Part shown: piece after piece, positions 34,833 through 43,509 of the stretch
Layout of the letters: each line of letters begins with the position of its first letter
Numbering within the stretch: position 1 is the stretch's first letter
The notes under the pieces: model-generated
Told to the model about the DNA's origin: nothing
The model's database searches: none
The model's input: only the letters and a program-made list of their open reading frames with translations
Translations under genes and position numbers: made by a program
Assembly (NCBI RefSeq): GCF_017377745.1
Contig: NZ_JAFVMG010000005.1
Location: 1-64,000, forward strand
DNA from: Acetobacter suratthaniensis
GTDB taxonomy: Bacteria > Pseudomonadota > Alphaproteobacteria > Acetobacterales > Acetobacteraceae
Direction: 5' to 3'
Length of the DNA: 64,000 bases

Positions 34833-36032
34833 ATGGCTGGTGTAATCCTTGTTTTTAATGTGGGTTCGTCCAGCGTCAAGTTTACGGTGTTCGATGTGGC
34901 CGCAGAGCCTGAGCGGCTTTTGCATGGCGAAATTGAACATCATACCGATGGCTTCAGTTTTCATGTAAACGATCGCACGGGTGCGCGTTGTGTGGATGAG
35001 CGCATGACCACCAGCGACCCGCATCCGCTCGACCATCTGCTGCAATGGCTTTCAGCCCATGCGGAGGGGCGCACCCTGCTGGGTGTCGGGCACCGGATCG
35101 TGCATGGCGGCGCGGATTTTTCAGCCCCTGTAAAGATCACGCCTGCGGTAATGGATCGGCTTGAAGCCCTTACCCCCTTTGCGCCGCTGCATCAGCCTGC
35201 AACCCTTGCCCCCGCACGGGCTATTGCGCGGTACAGACCCGACCTGCTCCAGATTGCCTGTTTTGATACGGCGTTTCATCACACCATCCCTGAAATGGCG
35301 CGGCTGCTGCCGCTCCCGCGCCGTTATGAGCAAAAAGGCGTACGGCGCTACGGCTTTCACGGCCTGTCCTATACATGGGTTGCGCAGCGGTTACAGGCCT
35401 GCGACCCGGCGCTGTATGCGGGGCGCACGCTTATTGCGCATCTGGGGAGTGGCGCGAGCCTGTGTGCGCTCAAGGGTGGAAAAAGCCTTGAAACAACCAT
35501 GGGGTTTTCCGCACTTGATGGATTGATGATGGGAACGCGCGCAGGGCTGATAGACCCCGGTGCGCTGCTCTATATGATGCAGGAGGAAGGGGCGGGCTGG
35601 TGTACGCTGGTGGATGTGCTCTACCGCCAGTCCGGCCTGCTGGGGGTTTCGGGTGTTTCATCTGACATGCGGCTGCTGCGCAAGAGGCTTTTGGATGAAA
35701 AAGACCCTGAAATTATCAGAACTGTTTCGCAGGCATTAAGCCTGTTTGAATACCGGGTTATTGAGGAAATCGGTGCGCTGGCGGCTGTTATGGAAGGGCT
35801 GGACGGGCTGGTATTCACTGCCGGAATTGGGGAGCATGACAGCGTATTGCGTGCCAATGTGTGCGCAAAGCTGGGCTGGCTGGGCGTGAAACTGGATGCG
35901 CAGGCCAATGCCCGCCATGCTTCTATCATCAGCACGGCGGAAAGTGCCGTAACCGTGCGGGTTGAACCCACGGATGAAGAGGCCGTGATCATGCGCGATG
36001 TGCTGGCGTTTATGACGCCACAGCAGGCTTAG
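34833..36032 (+). CDS. ackA: Acetate kinase
   Basis: A 399-residue ASKHA-fold kinase. The N-terminal phosphate loop FNVGSSSVKFTVFD (residues 8-21), the RYGFHGLSYTWVAQRL segment with its catalytic His (about 170-185), LIAHLGSGASLCALKGGKS and FTAGIGEHDSVLRANV are all present. Length is normal for AckA. With the phosphotransacetylase just upstream it links acetate, ATP and acetyl-CoA. In acetic acid bacteria this could serve acetate assimilation or ATP recovery from a phosphoketolase pathway; no phosphoketolase gene is in the window. Confidence 0.93.
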   Translation: MAGVILVFNVGSSSVKFTVFDVAAEPERLLHGEIEHHTDGFSFHVNDRTGARCVDERMTTSDPHPLDHLLQWLSAHAEGRTLLGVGHRIVHGGADFSAPVKITPAVMDRLEALTPFAPLHQPATLAPARAIARYRPDLLQIACFDTAFHHTIPEMARLLPLPRRYEQKGVRRYGFHGLSYTWVAQRLQACDPALYAGRTLIAHLGSGASLCALKGGKSLETTMGFSALDGLMMGTRAGLIDPGALLYMMQEEGAGWCTLVDVLYRQSGLLGVSGVSSDMRLLRKRLLDEKDPEIIRTVSQALSLFEYRVIEEIGALAAVMEGLDGLVFTAGIGEHDSVLRANVCAKLGWLGVKLDAQANARHASIISTAESAVTVRVEPTDEEAVIMRDVLAFMTPQQA

Positions 36033-36077
36033 CCTATTGCGGGCAGCCTGCTGTGGGGTGGGTGTTACGCCACCCCA
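36018..36077. terminator. Bidirectional terminator between ackA and the pirin gene
   Basis: A perfect 12-base inverted repeat, CCACAGCAGGCT (36018-36029) with AGCCTGCTGTGG (36045-36056), straddles the ackA stop codon. A second stem, TGGGGTGG (36054-36061) with CCACCCCA (36070-36077), follows and is trailed by a T-rich stretch. The two genes converge here, so a two-way terminator is expected. Confidence 0.6.
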
Positions 36078-36098
36078 ACCTGTTTTGTGGCGACAGGG

Positions 36099-36800
36099 TT
36101 AAGGCACGGTATCCACCAGCACCACTTCCGTATCCTCAAGGGCCAGAACCGACAGCACATCGGTTTTGGAAATGGCGGCGCCATCGCGTTCGTTCAGGGT
36201 TGTGCCTTCGATTTCAACAGACCCCTTGGCCACGACCAGATAACCAAGCCTGTCCGTGCCGAGCCTGTATTCTGCGGTTTCGCCCTTCTTCAGCGTTGCC
36301 CCCAGCACGCGGGCATCGGTGTTGATAGGCAGGGCATCATCCGCATCCGGCTGGCCAGAGGCCAGCACCACAAACTGGCCCGCCCGCTCCCCCCGAGGGA
36401 AGGCCCGCGTACCCCATGAGGGCGCATGGCCCGCCCGGTCAGGCAGAATCCAGATCTGGAACAGGCGGGTTGTTTCATCTTCCAGATTGTATTCGCTGTG
36501 GCGGATACCCGTGCCTGCCGACATGACCTGCACATCGCCCGCACCCGTGCGGCCCCGGTTGCCCAGACTATCCTCGTGGGTAATGGCCCCTTCCCGCACA
36601 TAGGTAATAATTTCCATATTGTCGTGCGGGTGGGTGCCAAAGCCCGTGCCGGGGGCTATGGCATCATCATTCCATACGCGCAGCGCACCCCAGTGCATCC
36701 GTGCGGGGTCGTAGTAACTGGCGAAGGAAAAATGGTGCCGGGCATCCAGCCAGCCGTGATTGGCATGGCCGAGTTTATCAAAAGGCCTGACTTCAATCAT
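36099..36800 (-). CDS. Pirin-family bicupin protein (YhaK/YhhW-like)
   Basis: A 233-residue cytoplasmic bicupin. The metal ligands are in GFGTHPHDNMEIITYV (about 53-68: His57, His59 and Glu63) and GIRHSEYN (about 96-103). The opening DARHHFSFASYYDPARMHWG is the pirin signature. Some members have quercetin 2,3-dioxygenase activity; most have no known role. It is divergent from a LysR gene, which probably controls it. Confidence 0.88.
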   Translation of the reverse strand: MIEVRPFDKLGHANHGWLDARHHFSFASYYDPARMHWGALRVWNDDAIAPGTGFGTHPHDNMEIITYVREGAITHEDSLGNRGRTGAGDVQVMSAGTGIRHSEYNLEDETTRLFQIWILPDRAGHAPSWGTRAFPRGERAGQFVVLASGQPDADDALPINTDARVLGATLKKGETAEYRLGTDRLGYLVVAKGSVEIEGTTLNERDGAAISKTDVLSVLALEDTEVVLVDTVP

Positions 36801-36881
36801 TGTCGTTTCTCCACTCTGTAAGGGTCTTGGTTCGTGAAGACACGGTAACGGAGGGGGTAGTCATCAGTATATGGCAATCAT

Positions 36882-36898
36882 GGAAAGGTATCGTTTCC
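36882..36898. promoter_or_regulatory. Candidate LysR operator
   Basis: GGAAA and TTTCC arms separated by seven bases form a dyad about 70 bases before the LysR start and 80 bases before the pirin start, in the 168-base divergent gap. The position fits an autoregulatory LysR site; the sequence is not a perfect T-N11-A match. Confidence 0.3.
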
Positions 36899-36968
36899 GT
36901 TTGTTGGCTGTTAGGGCATTCGGCGCTATAGCAGAACAACACCGCCCCATGACGGAGGAGAAAACACC

Positions 36969-37931
36969 ATGCGCCTGCCAGATTTTGAAGCATGGGCCAT
37001 TTTTGCAAAAGTGGCCGAGTTTGGCTCCTTCGCGCGTGCTGCGGAGGAAATCCAGCTTTCCAAACCAACCGTTTCAAAAGCGATCAGCCGTCTTGAGCAG
37101 TCGCTCGGTATAGCGCTTTTCAACCGCAATTCGCGCCATATGTCCTTAACCGAAACCGGCCGCGCCCTGCTTGGGCATGCTAACCGCCTGCTGATGGAAG
37201 CCGAAGCCGCCGAAACCGAGGCGCGCGGCGACATGCGTCGCCCTTCGGGGCGTGTGCGCATTGCTGCCCCCATGACCTTTGGCATACGGCATCTTGCCCC
37301 GGTTCTGCCCGGCTTTTTGGAACGCTACCCTGAAATAGACCTGACCATAGACTTTAGCGATGCGCTGGTGGATCTTGTGGCGTCTGGTTACGATGTTGCG
37401 TTGCGTATTGCCTCCCTGGCGGATTCCTCGCTCCGGGCCAGAAAGCTGTGCGACCTGCGGCTGCTGTTGGTGGCGGCTCCATCATGGCTGGATCGTGTGG
37501 GCAGGCCAAGCCACCCGCGCGAGCTTGAGCCGCATAAGAGCTTTATTTACACAAACGGCAGCGCACCGGGCATGATCCGTTTACGCAGGGAGGAGTCTGG
37601 CAAGGAATATGTTTTAAGCCAGACAGCCCGTTTCAAGGCGGATAATGCCGAGGCTTTCCTGCCCGCTCTGGAAGCGGGTTTAGGCTACGGGGTGTTTCCT
37701 GAATTCATGGTGTGGGAAGGGCTGGCCCACGGGCGGCTCGAACGGATCCTGCCAGAATGGGAAGGCCCGCTTATCAGCCTGTATCTTGTGACACCGGCGA
37801 GCTGTGTACGGCCCACGCGCGTTACCGCATTGTTGGATTATCTGGTCAAGGCATTTGAGCAATCGCCCTGGGCCACACCATGTAAGGGGCACCCTCCCGT
37901 GGCGGGTTCTGGCACGGCCACCCCCGTCTGA
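36969..37931 (+). CDS. LysR-family transcriptional regulator
   Basis: A 320-residue LTTR. The winged helix-turn-helix is at residues 3-62 (FEAWAIFAKVAEFGSFARAA, then SKPTVSKAISRLEQSLGIAL), and the effector domain covers about 90-300, opening GRVRIAAPMTFGIRHLAPVL. The C-terminal ~20 residues are Pro/Gly-rich. Divergent from the pirin gene, the usual arrangement for a LysR regulator and its target; effector unknown. Confidence 0.88.
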   Translation: MRLPDFEAWAIFAKVAEFGSFARAAEEIQLSKPTVSKAISRLEQSLGIALFNRNSRHMSLTETGRALLGHANRLLMEAEAAETEARGDMRRPSGRVRIAAPMTFGIRHLAPVLPGFLERYPEIDLTIDFSDALVDLVASGYDVALRIASLADSSLRARKLCDLRLLLVAAPSWLDRVGRPSHPRELEPHKSFIYTNGSAPGMIRLRREESGKEYVLSQTARFKADNAEAFLPALEAGLGYGVFPEFMVWEGLAHGRLERILPEWEGPLISLYLVTPASCVRPTRVTALLDYLVKAFEQSPWATPCKGHPPVAGSGTATPV

Positions 37932-38112
37932 TGGCAGAATGATCTATGCTGTGCAGAGGTTGGCCGCGTGTCCGCACTGCTATCAACAGCGGCGATAAAC
38001 GCAAGGCTGTGAGAATCATGGAGGAGCAGGTGCGCTCGAAAGGCAAGATCTTGTGTGGTCTGGTCAGGAGATGGCACGACGAGGCCATGCTGCTGCTGGA
38101 AGGACGATATTG

Positions 38113-38547
38113 ATGCTCCGCGCTATCCTAAGCCTGATTTGCGCCATCTGTCTCGGCGGCACCGCACACGCGGACGCCAGGCCGGAATCTTTGGAGAAAC
38201 TGACCTACAATCTCAATGCGAGGTTCAATGACGAGCTTGATGGAAAGGCGTTTCTCAATGGGCGGTTGATCGTGCGTGTCGCGCGTGTTTCGGCCTGTGT
38301 TTCGGCGGTCTGGACCCGCAGCGGCGATGTCGGGTCGCCGCTGCGGCGCGACCTGCTGGAATGGGACAAGATGTTTGATGGCGATCCTTCGAGCGACGAC
38401 CGGTCTTACTATTTGACGTTCGTCTATGCTGACCATCGGAGCGACGATGTTGTGTCCATGCCTCTTGCGGCGCGTCCGGACCGTTTTGAAGATACGGCGG
38501 GTGTCTACCTCCCATCGTGCCAACCGAAACAGCATCATCGCAGGTGA
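38113..38547 (+). CDS. Small secreted protein of unknown function
   Basis: From ATG 38113, with a GGAAGGAC ribosome-binding site, the frame encodes 144 residues; an upstream in-frame start at 38053 lacks such a site. The N-terminus MLRAILSLICAICLGGTAHA is a clear Sec signal peptide with cleavage after Ala20. The mature part has no family I recognise. It has two Cys-containing regions (RVSACVSAVW and YLPSCQ), which could form a disulfide. It stands alone between the LysR gene and a terminator. Base use is less GC-biased at third positions than in neighbours. Confidence 0.5.
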   Translation: MLRAILSLICAICLGGTAHADARPESLEKLTYNLNARFNDELDGKAFLNGRLIVRVARVSACVSAVWTRSGDVGSPLRRDLLEWDKMFDGDPSSDDRSYYLTFVYADHRSDDVVSMPLAARPDRFEDTAGVYLPSCQPKQHHRR

Positions 38548-38629
38548 CGATCTTTGCATCGGGCGATCCTGCCACACCATAACGTTCGGCGGGTCTGCCA
38601 GAGCCGACCTTCCGCACCCCTGCCCAAAA

Positions 38630-38673
38630 AAAGATCACCCACCCGCTGAGTATAGGGCGGGCGGGTGGTCTTT
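38630..38673. terminator. Strong bidirectional terminator
   Basis: AAAGATCACCCACCCGC at 38630-38646 pairs with GCGGGCGGGTGGTCTTT at 38657-38673 (two mismatches), giving a GC-rich 17-base stem with an A run on one side and a T run on the other. It lies between the convergent secreted-protein gene and wrbA. Confidence 0.75.
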
Positions 38674-38692
38674 GTGTTCGGGCCTATGATTT

Positions 38693-39292
38693 TCAGGCAG
38701 CGAGTTTTTTGGTGATACCCGCTACATGCTGGCCGAGGAATTTTGCGCCTTCGAGTTCGTTGGCGTCTGGCTGGCGTGAGCCGTCGCCCGCGGCAATGGT
38801 GGTGGCGCCATAGGGTGAGCCACCGGTTACGGCATCAAGCTTGAGCTGGCCCTGAAAGCTGTAGGGCAGGCCGCTGATAACCATGCCGTGGTGGATCAGG
38901 TTCGACATGAGCGAATACAGGGTCGTTTCCTGTCCGCCATGCTGCGATGCGGTGGAGGTAAACACCGCCCCCACCTTGCCGATCAGCGCACCCTGAAGCC
39001 ACAGGCCACCCGTCTGATCCCAGAAATTGGCCATCTGTGCAGGCAGGCGGCCAAAGCGCGTGGGGGCGCCCAGAATAATGGCGTCGTAATCGGCCAGTTC
39101 AGCCGGGGTAGCCAGCGGGGCGGACTGCTCCGTTTTGAAATGGTGGGCCTTGGCCACATCCTCGGGCACCAGTTCGGGCACACGCTTTACATCGGCGCTC
39201 AGGCCTGCGGCGCGCACACCTTCGGCTACGGCGTTGGCCATGGTTTCAATATGGCCGTAGGAGGAATAATAAAGAACGAGAACCTTGGGCAT
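38693..39292 (-). CDS. wrbA: NAD(P)H:quinone oxidoreductase WrbA
   Basis: From ATG 39292 a 199-residue flavodoxin-fold protein, the normal WrbA length; the frame extends 19 residues further upstream without family similarity. The FMN phosphate loop is [20 protein letters not shown] (about 4-23), and [21 protein letters not shown] and [12 protein letters not shown] are diagnostic for WrbA. It makes a two-electron reduction of quinones, protecting against redox cycling. It ends next to the terminator at 38630-38673. Confidence 0.92.
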   Translation of the reverse strand: MPKVLVLYYSSYGHIETMANAVAEGVRAAGLSADVKRVPELVPEDVAKAHHFKTEQSAPLATPAELADYDAIILGAPTRFGRLPAQMANFWDQTGGLWLQGALIGKVGAVFTSTASQHGGQETTLYSLMSNLIHHGMVISGLPYSFQGQLKLDAVTGGSPYGATTIAAGDGSRQPDANELEGAKFLGQHVAGITKKLAA

Positions 39293-39433
39293 TGTTGTTT
39301 CTTCCACTGGTGTTGAAAACAGTTTCCGTAGGGTGTTCAGAAACCCCATGACGATAATTCCTGTATGACAGAGGGATACGCCAAAATCGGAAATGCTTTG
39401 TTTCTGATTCTGGCATGATCTGATCTTGGGATA

Positions 39434-39868
39434 TTACGAGCGATGCGTGCGGATGGTTGCATTGAGCAGCGTATCGAGCGAGAAGCGCCCCGGCCCTGCA
39501 CTGGCCAGTGCAAGAAAACCACCGGCAATACCGAAGTTTTTGTAGAAATGAATCCACATATCGTACCGCTCCATGCCCGAAAACGTCCAGTAATGATGGC
39601 CGATAAACCCGGTTGCGATGGTGTAGAGAGCAAACAGGAGGGCAATGGGGGCTGTGAACGCACCAAAGGCCAGCAGCAGGCCAAGGCCCAGTTCGACAAC
39701 AATGGCAATCACGGCGGAAAGCGAGGGCAAGGGTGCGCCCGTAGCGCTCATATAAGCGATAGCACCTGAAAAATCCGTCAGTTTACCCCAGCCCATCATA
39801 ACAAACAGGGCGGCCAGCAGCAGGCGGGAGATCAGGAGAACCGTATCGCGTAAAAAGGTGGCGTTCAT
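39434..39868 (-). CDS. DoxX-family membrane protein
   Basis: A 144-residue protein with four hydrophobic helices and the DoxX phrases RLLLAALFVMMGWGKLTDFS and GLGLLLAFGAFTAPIALLFAL. DoxX proteins are often tied to quinone or redox stress functions, and the next gene in the same direction is wrbA, 141 bases on. The precise function is unknown. Confidence 0.8.
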   Translation of the reverse strand: MNATFLRDTVLLISRLLLAALFVMMGWGKLTDFSGAIAYMSATGAPLPSLSAVIAIVVELGLGLLLAFGAFTAPIALLFALYTIATGFIGHHYWTFSGMERYDMWIHFYKNFGIAGGFLALASAGPGRFSLDTLLNATIRTHRS

Positions 39869-40035
39869 GACAGCGTATCTTTCTTCAGAAGGGGGCGGCC
39901 TGTCTTGTCGGGCTGCCGATGCCTTTCTGTTTACGCAGGATGATCGTGATAAAAAATAGAAATGGTATAAATGTAAAGTTTCTATTTTTTATTCAATGTG
40001 AGACGGGAAGGGCTGCAAAGACTATGCCCCATAGC

Positions 40036-40073
40036 AAAACCGGCGACAGGGAGAGGCTCCCGCCGCCGGTTTT
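40036..40073. terminator. Terminator after the YceI/cytochrome operon
   Basis: AAAACCGGCG (40036-40045) and CGCCGGTTTT (40064-40073) form a perfect 10-base stem with T runs at both ends. It lies downstream of the minus-strand yceI-like gene ending at 40167, within the ~300-base gap before doxX, which otherwise shows no gene. Confidence 0.7.
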
Positions 40074-40166
40074 CGGGTCGTGTCATGGGCAGGGACACTC
40101 TACCCTGCTCTTGCCACGGCGGAGTTGCTGTCAGCACCGGGCAGGCGTGCGAAAACCCCCGGTGTG

Positions 40167-40733
40167 TCAGGCGCCTTTTGCCGTGACATCCACATCCACG
40201 CCTACTTCAAGGGCAACCCACTGGCCCGTGGACCACGGGCCTAAACCCACATTGAAAACGGAGCGCACAAGCGGCAGGTGCCCCTTGGCATGCAGGGTGG
40301 CGCCGGTTGTCTCGATGGTGAGCGGCAGGGTTACGGGTTTGCTGACACCTTTGATGGTGAGCGTGCCTTCGGCATCAAACGCGTTACCCCCTTTGGCCTT
40401 GAAGTCCTTCACCTCGAATACGGCGGTGGGGAAGGTTTTGACATCAAACCAGTCATGGCCGGGCAGGGCGCCATCGCGCTGGGCATCGCCTGTTGTCGCA
40501 CTGGCCATATCGATGGTGATCTTTGCATGGCCGCTTTCAGGCTGGGCCGGATCAAACGAGATTGTACCATCATATTTCGTAAAATGGCCTTCAAACGTCT
40601 TGCCGGTCTGGGTGCCGGAAAAACCCAGCGTGCCGTTGCCTGCCGCCAGTGTCCAGTCGGCGGCAAAAGCAGGGGTGCCGAGCAGCAGGCCCGCTACTGT
40701 GGCAACGGGTAAAATCTTGTGCAAAACCGTCAT
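40167..40733 (-). CDS. YceI-family periplasmic protein (second copy)
   Basis: A 188-residue protein with a Sec signal peptide (LHKILPVATVAGLLLGTPAFA, cleavage near 24) and the YceI lipocalin-like barrel: FSGTQTGKTFEGHFTKYDG, FDVKTFPTAVFEVKDF and GTLTIKGVSKPVTLPLTI. YceI proteins bind polyisoprenoids such as ubiquinone in the periplasm. Its start overlaps the cytochrome b561 stop by four bases. Confidence 0.88.
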   Translation of the reverse strand: MTVLHKILPVATVAGLLLGTPAFAADWTLAAGNGTLGFSGTQTGKTFEGHFTKYDGTISFDPAQPESGHAKITIDMASATTGDAQRDGALPGHDWFDVKTFPTAVFEVKDFKAKGGNAFDAEGTLTIKGVSKPVTLPLTIETTGATLHAKGHLPLVRSVFNVGLGPWSTGQWVALEVGVDVDVTAKGA

Positions 40734-41350
40734 GGGGTTTCTCCCTTCTGGCGTGATGGAGATACGCCACCCGCAACAGGCAGCATCTGGCTCAGAACAG
40801 TGTCATGCAGAACAAAACGATGGCGCAGGGCTGCGGCTATGTGCAGGATAATCAGCCCCAGAAGCCCCCATGCCGCCCAGTGGTGAAAGCTCTTGAGTGC
40901 GGCTTCAACCGGGGCTTTGTCTGTCAGGGTTGAAAGCACGGGCAGGTCGGGCCAGGGGAGGGTGCCGAACAGAACCGTAGGGATACCCAGAACGGAAACC
41001 GACACCATTGCCCACCCGCTGAGCGGGAGCACAACCTGCAACCCGTACAGGGCAAGATGGGCTATGTGCGCCCCCTTTTTCTCCAGCGGTTTCATGGTTG
41101 CGGGCAGGGGGGGTGTTGTGTGTGTCAGCCGCCAGCCAATCCGCAGGGTGACAAGAAACAGAACGCTGATACCAATGGATTTATGGAGCTGGTAAAGCTG
41201 GAAAACGCGCATCGGATCAAGAGTGAGGTGATCCATGACCAGCCCCATGATGAGCAGCGTCAGGATACCCAGTGCGATCATCCAGTGAAGGATGATCGCA
41301 ACTGTTGTGTACCGCGTGATCCCGCTTGCTGTGCTGGCGGGCGAGGACAT
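40730..41350 (-). CDS. Cytochrome b561-family protein
   Basis: From ATG 41350 a 206-residue protein; the frame extends to 41419, but that part overlaps the upstream yceI-like gene. Four main hydrophobic helices carry His residues suited to two b haems: ILHWMIALGI (near 16-25), LYQLHKSIGISVLF, HIAHLALYGLQVVLPLSGW and FHHWAAWGLLGLIILHIAAAL. It passes electrons between quinol and a periplasmic partner. It sits between two YceI genes, an arrangement suggesting the three proteins act together. Confidence 0.88.
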   Translation of the reverse strand: MSSPASTASGITRYTTVAIILHWMIALGILTLLIMGLVMDHLTLDPMRVFQLYQLHKSIGISVLFLVTLRIGWRLTHTTPPLPATMKPLEKKGAHIAHLALYGLQVVLPLSGWAMVSVSVLGIPTVLFGTLPWPDLPVLSTLTDKAPVEAALKSFHHWAAWGLLGLIILHIAAALRHRFVLHDTVLSQMLPVAGGVSPSRQKGETP

Positions 41351-41354
41351 GGTG

Positions 41355-41972
41355 TCAGCCCTGACGTTCGAAAGCGCCAGCAATGCGCAGGTGCACATCG
41401 TCGCCAACATAAGGGACATACATCTTCACGCCGAAATCGCTGCGCTTGATGGTGGTCGTGGCTTCAAAACCGGTGGTGTATTTCTTGTCCATCGGGTTCA
41501 CGCCTGCGCCGACAAAGTGCACTTTCAGCGTTTCGGGCTTGGTAACGCCGTGCAGGGTCAGGTTGCCGGTGACAACGGCATCGTTATGGCCGGTCAGGCG
41601 CACGGAGGTGGATTCAAACGTGGCCTTGGGGAACTTGGCGGCATCGAACCACTGGTCGCCCTTGAGTTCTTCATCCAGCTTGGCGCTGGTGGTCTGCACG
41701 GAGTCCACCGGAATGGTCACGGACAGGCTGGAAGCGGCGGGGTTCTTTGCATCCAGCTTCAGGGTGCCGGTTACGTTGGAGAAAACGCCACCATAGTTGG
41801 TAAAGCCAAAATGCAGGACGGAAAAACCAACCTGGGTGTGGCCGGGTTCTACGTCATAGGTGCCGGATTCGGCCTGAGCGGCGTTGGTGACAACCTGTGC
41901 CGAGGCCGGGTTGCCAGCCAGCAGGCCGAGGGTGAGCGCTATGGCGGAAACAGAAAACAGGCTGAGCTTCAT
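41355..41972 (-). CDS. YceI-family periplasmic protein (first copy)
   Basis: A 205-residue protein with signal peptide MKLSLFSVSAIALTLGLLAG ending near NPASA (cleavage around 25). The barrel motifs are VEPGHTQVGFSVLHFGFTNY, DQWFDAAKFPKATFESTSV and TGNLTLHGVTKPETLKVHFV. It starts the three-gene YceI-cytochrome b561-YceI operon. The two YceI copies are clearly diverged and probably not interchangeable. Confidence 0.9.
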   Translation of the reverse strand: MKLSLFSVSAIALTLGLLAGNPASAQVVTNAAQAESGTYDVEPGHTQVGFSVLHFGFTNYGGVFSNVTGTLKLDAKNPAASSLSVTIPVDSVQTTSAKLDEELKGDQWFDAAKFPKATFESTSVRLTGHNDAVVTGNLTLHGVTKPETLKVHFVGAGVNPMDKKYTTGFEATTTIKRSDFGVKMYVPYVGDDVHLRIAGAFERQG

Positions 41973-42135
41973 GGTCAGGATACTCCGGTTGATAAGCTTT
42001 TCTGGAACGGGCCTGCGGGCTTTGCTCCCCCGTGGGGGAAAGGCACGATGGCGTTCCGTCTAACGCTTTGAATACCGGGGCGGATGGGGGGAATAAACAA
42101 CAACAATGGAAAGATAATATTTCCATATTTTACGC

Positions 42136-43500
42136 CTATGCGGGCGGCCCCCCCCCTGCCTTCTGGGCCTGCATCCGTACAAACGATGAGGGAATGCCCA
42201 GCATTCTGCGGTATTTGACCACCGTGCGGCGGGAAAGACTGAACCCCTTCTGCCGCAGGGCTTCGGCATAATCCTGATCGGAGCGGACTCTGTGGGCGGT
42301 CTCGTTTTGCAGCAGGTGCAAAAGGCAGGCCCGCGCGGCACCGCTGGCTTGCGCGGTATCTTCGTCCGCCCCCAGTGCGGCGGAAAAAAAATCCCGCAAC
42401 GGCAGCGTGCCACGGGGTGTCTGCACGTATTTATGCGCGACAATCCGGCTGATGGTGCTGTCATTCAGCCGGAGCGCGTGGGCCACCTGCGTCATGCTCA
42501 GGGGGCGCAGAGCCTGCGGGCCATGCTCCAGACAGTCGGCCTGATAATGCAGCACATGCCGCGCCACACTCAGCAGGCTGTGGCTGCGCCGGGGGAGGGC
42601 GCGCATAAGCCAGCGGGCCTGTGCCAGCCAGTGTGCGATCTTATCGGGGGTATCGGTTTGAGCAGGCGCGCCAGAGGGGGCGGTCGCCGCCTGAGCGGTG
42701 GCGGGCCTGCGGCGTATGCGCGTGATCAGCGCGGTTTCGAGGCGGATGGCGTCTTCAGGCGTATCGGACAGGGTTATGGCCCACTGGCCTGTTTCGGTTT
42801 TGTTGGCCACGAGTTCGGGGCGGATGCCCGTGGGTAGCACGCCTTCGGCCTGTCGCCACGGAAAGGGGTCTAGGCCACGCAGGCGGGCCAGTAGTTCTGT
42901 AACAGTCTGTACCGACAGCCCGGCCGCACTGGCTACACTGGCGACACCCCGGCGGGCCAGCAGGGGCAGGTGGGCCAGCAGGGCCAGCATGTCGGCTGTG
43001 ACTGCGCCCTGTTGTTCAAGCTGCACGCGCAGGCATTCTTCCAGTGAGCGTGCGGCTACTCCGCAGGGTTCGAGCCGCAGCAGGCGCTGGCGCACATGTT
43101 CCAGCAGGCCGGTGGGCAGGTGGGTCTGGCGGGCCAGTTCCGCCGGGGGCATGGACAGACGGCCCTGCTCGTCCAGCGCATCCAGAATGGCCAGCGCACA
43201 GCGCTGTTCCAGCGGGCTGGCAGTCTGGGCTGCAAGCTGGTGCAGCAGACTATAGGCGGTGGATGGAGGGGCCGCCTCCAGCGTATCGGCGGCATCCTGT
43301 GTAAAGCCACTCAGCCGGGTGAGGGCAGAGGGCGGCATGCCGTCCTTCCAGTCCAGAAACGGGTTGTCGGCTATTTTCTGGTTTATGAAATCCAGCAGCA
43401 CTGGCAAAGGCATTTTCAGAAGCTGGAGAGACTCCTTCATGCCCGGTGTCAGCGACAGGCGCTGGTTCTGCCCGACCTTGTGCCCAAGAGCCACAACCAT
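42136..43500 (-). CDS. rpoN: RNA polymerase sigma-54 factor
   Basis: A 454-residue sigma-54. Region I is Gln/Leu-rich (NQRLSLTPGMKESLQLLKMP, about 12-31), the core-binding region follows, and the C-terminus holds the RpoN box SRRTVVKYRRMLGIP (about 425-439), which contacts the -24 element. It is translated 9 bases after the nickel permease gene and is thus the end of the hydrogenase operon rather than of the usual lptB/hpf neighbourhood. It would direct transcription from the TGGCAC-N5-CTGCT promoters found upstream of hupS and hupD, together with the activator HupR. Confidence 0.93.
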   Translation of the reverse strand: MVVALGHKVGQNQRLSLTPGMKESLQLLKMPLPVLLDFINQKIADNPFLDWKDGMPPSALTRLSGFTQDAADTLEAAPPSTAYSLLHQLAAQTASPLEQRCALAILDALDEQGRLSMPPAELARQTHLPTGLLEHVRQRLLRLEPCGVAARSLEECLRVQLEQQGAVTADMLALLAHLPLLARRGVASVASAAGLSVQTVTELLARLRGLDPFPWRQAEGVLPTGIRPELVANKTETGQWAITLSDTPEDAIRLETALITRIRRRPATAQAATAPSGAPAQTDTPDKIAHWLAQARWLMRALPRRSHSLLSVARHVLHYQADCLEHGPQALRPLSMTQVAHALRLNDSTISRIVAHKYVQTPRGTLPLRDFFSAALGADEDTAQASGAARACLLHLLQNETAHRVRSDQDYAEALRQKGFSLSRRTVVKYRRMLGIPSSFVRMQAQKAGGGPPA

Positions 43501-43509
43501 GGCGGGCGG

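Noticed and set aside
37838-38088. Minus-strand frames that could be a transposase scrap between LysR and the secreted protein gene
   Set aside because: The translations match no IS family convincingly, so no mobile element is claimed.
39919-40851. A 310-residue plus-strand frame opposite the yceI-like gene
   Set aside because: It is a GC-driven shadow of the minus-strand YceI gene, which has a signal peptide and clear family motifs. The frame also runs through the terminator at 40036-40073.
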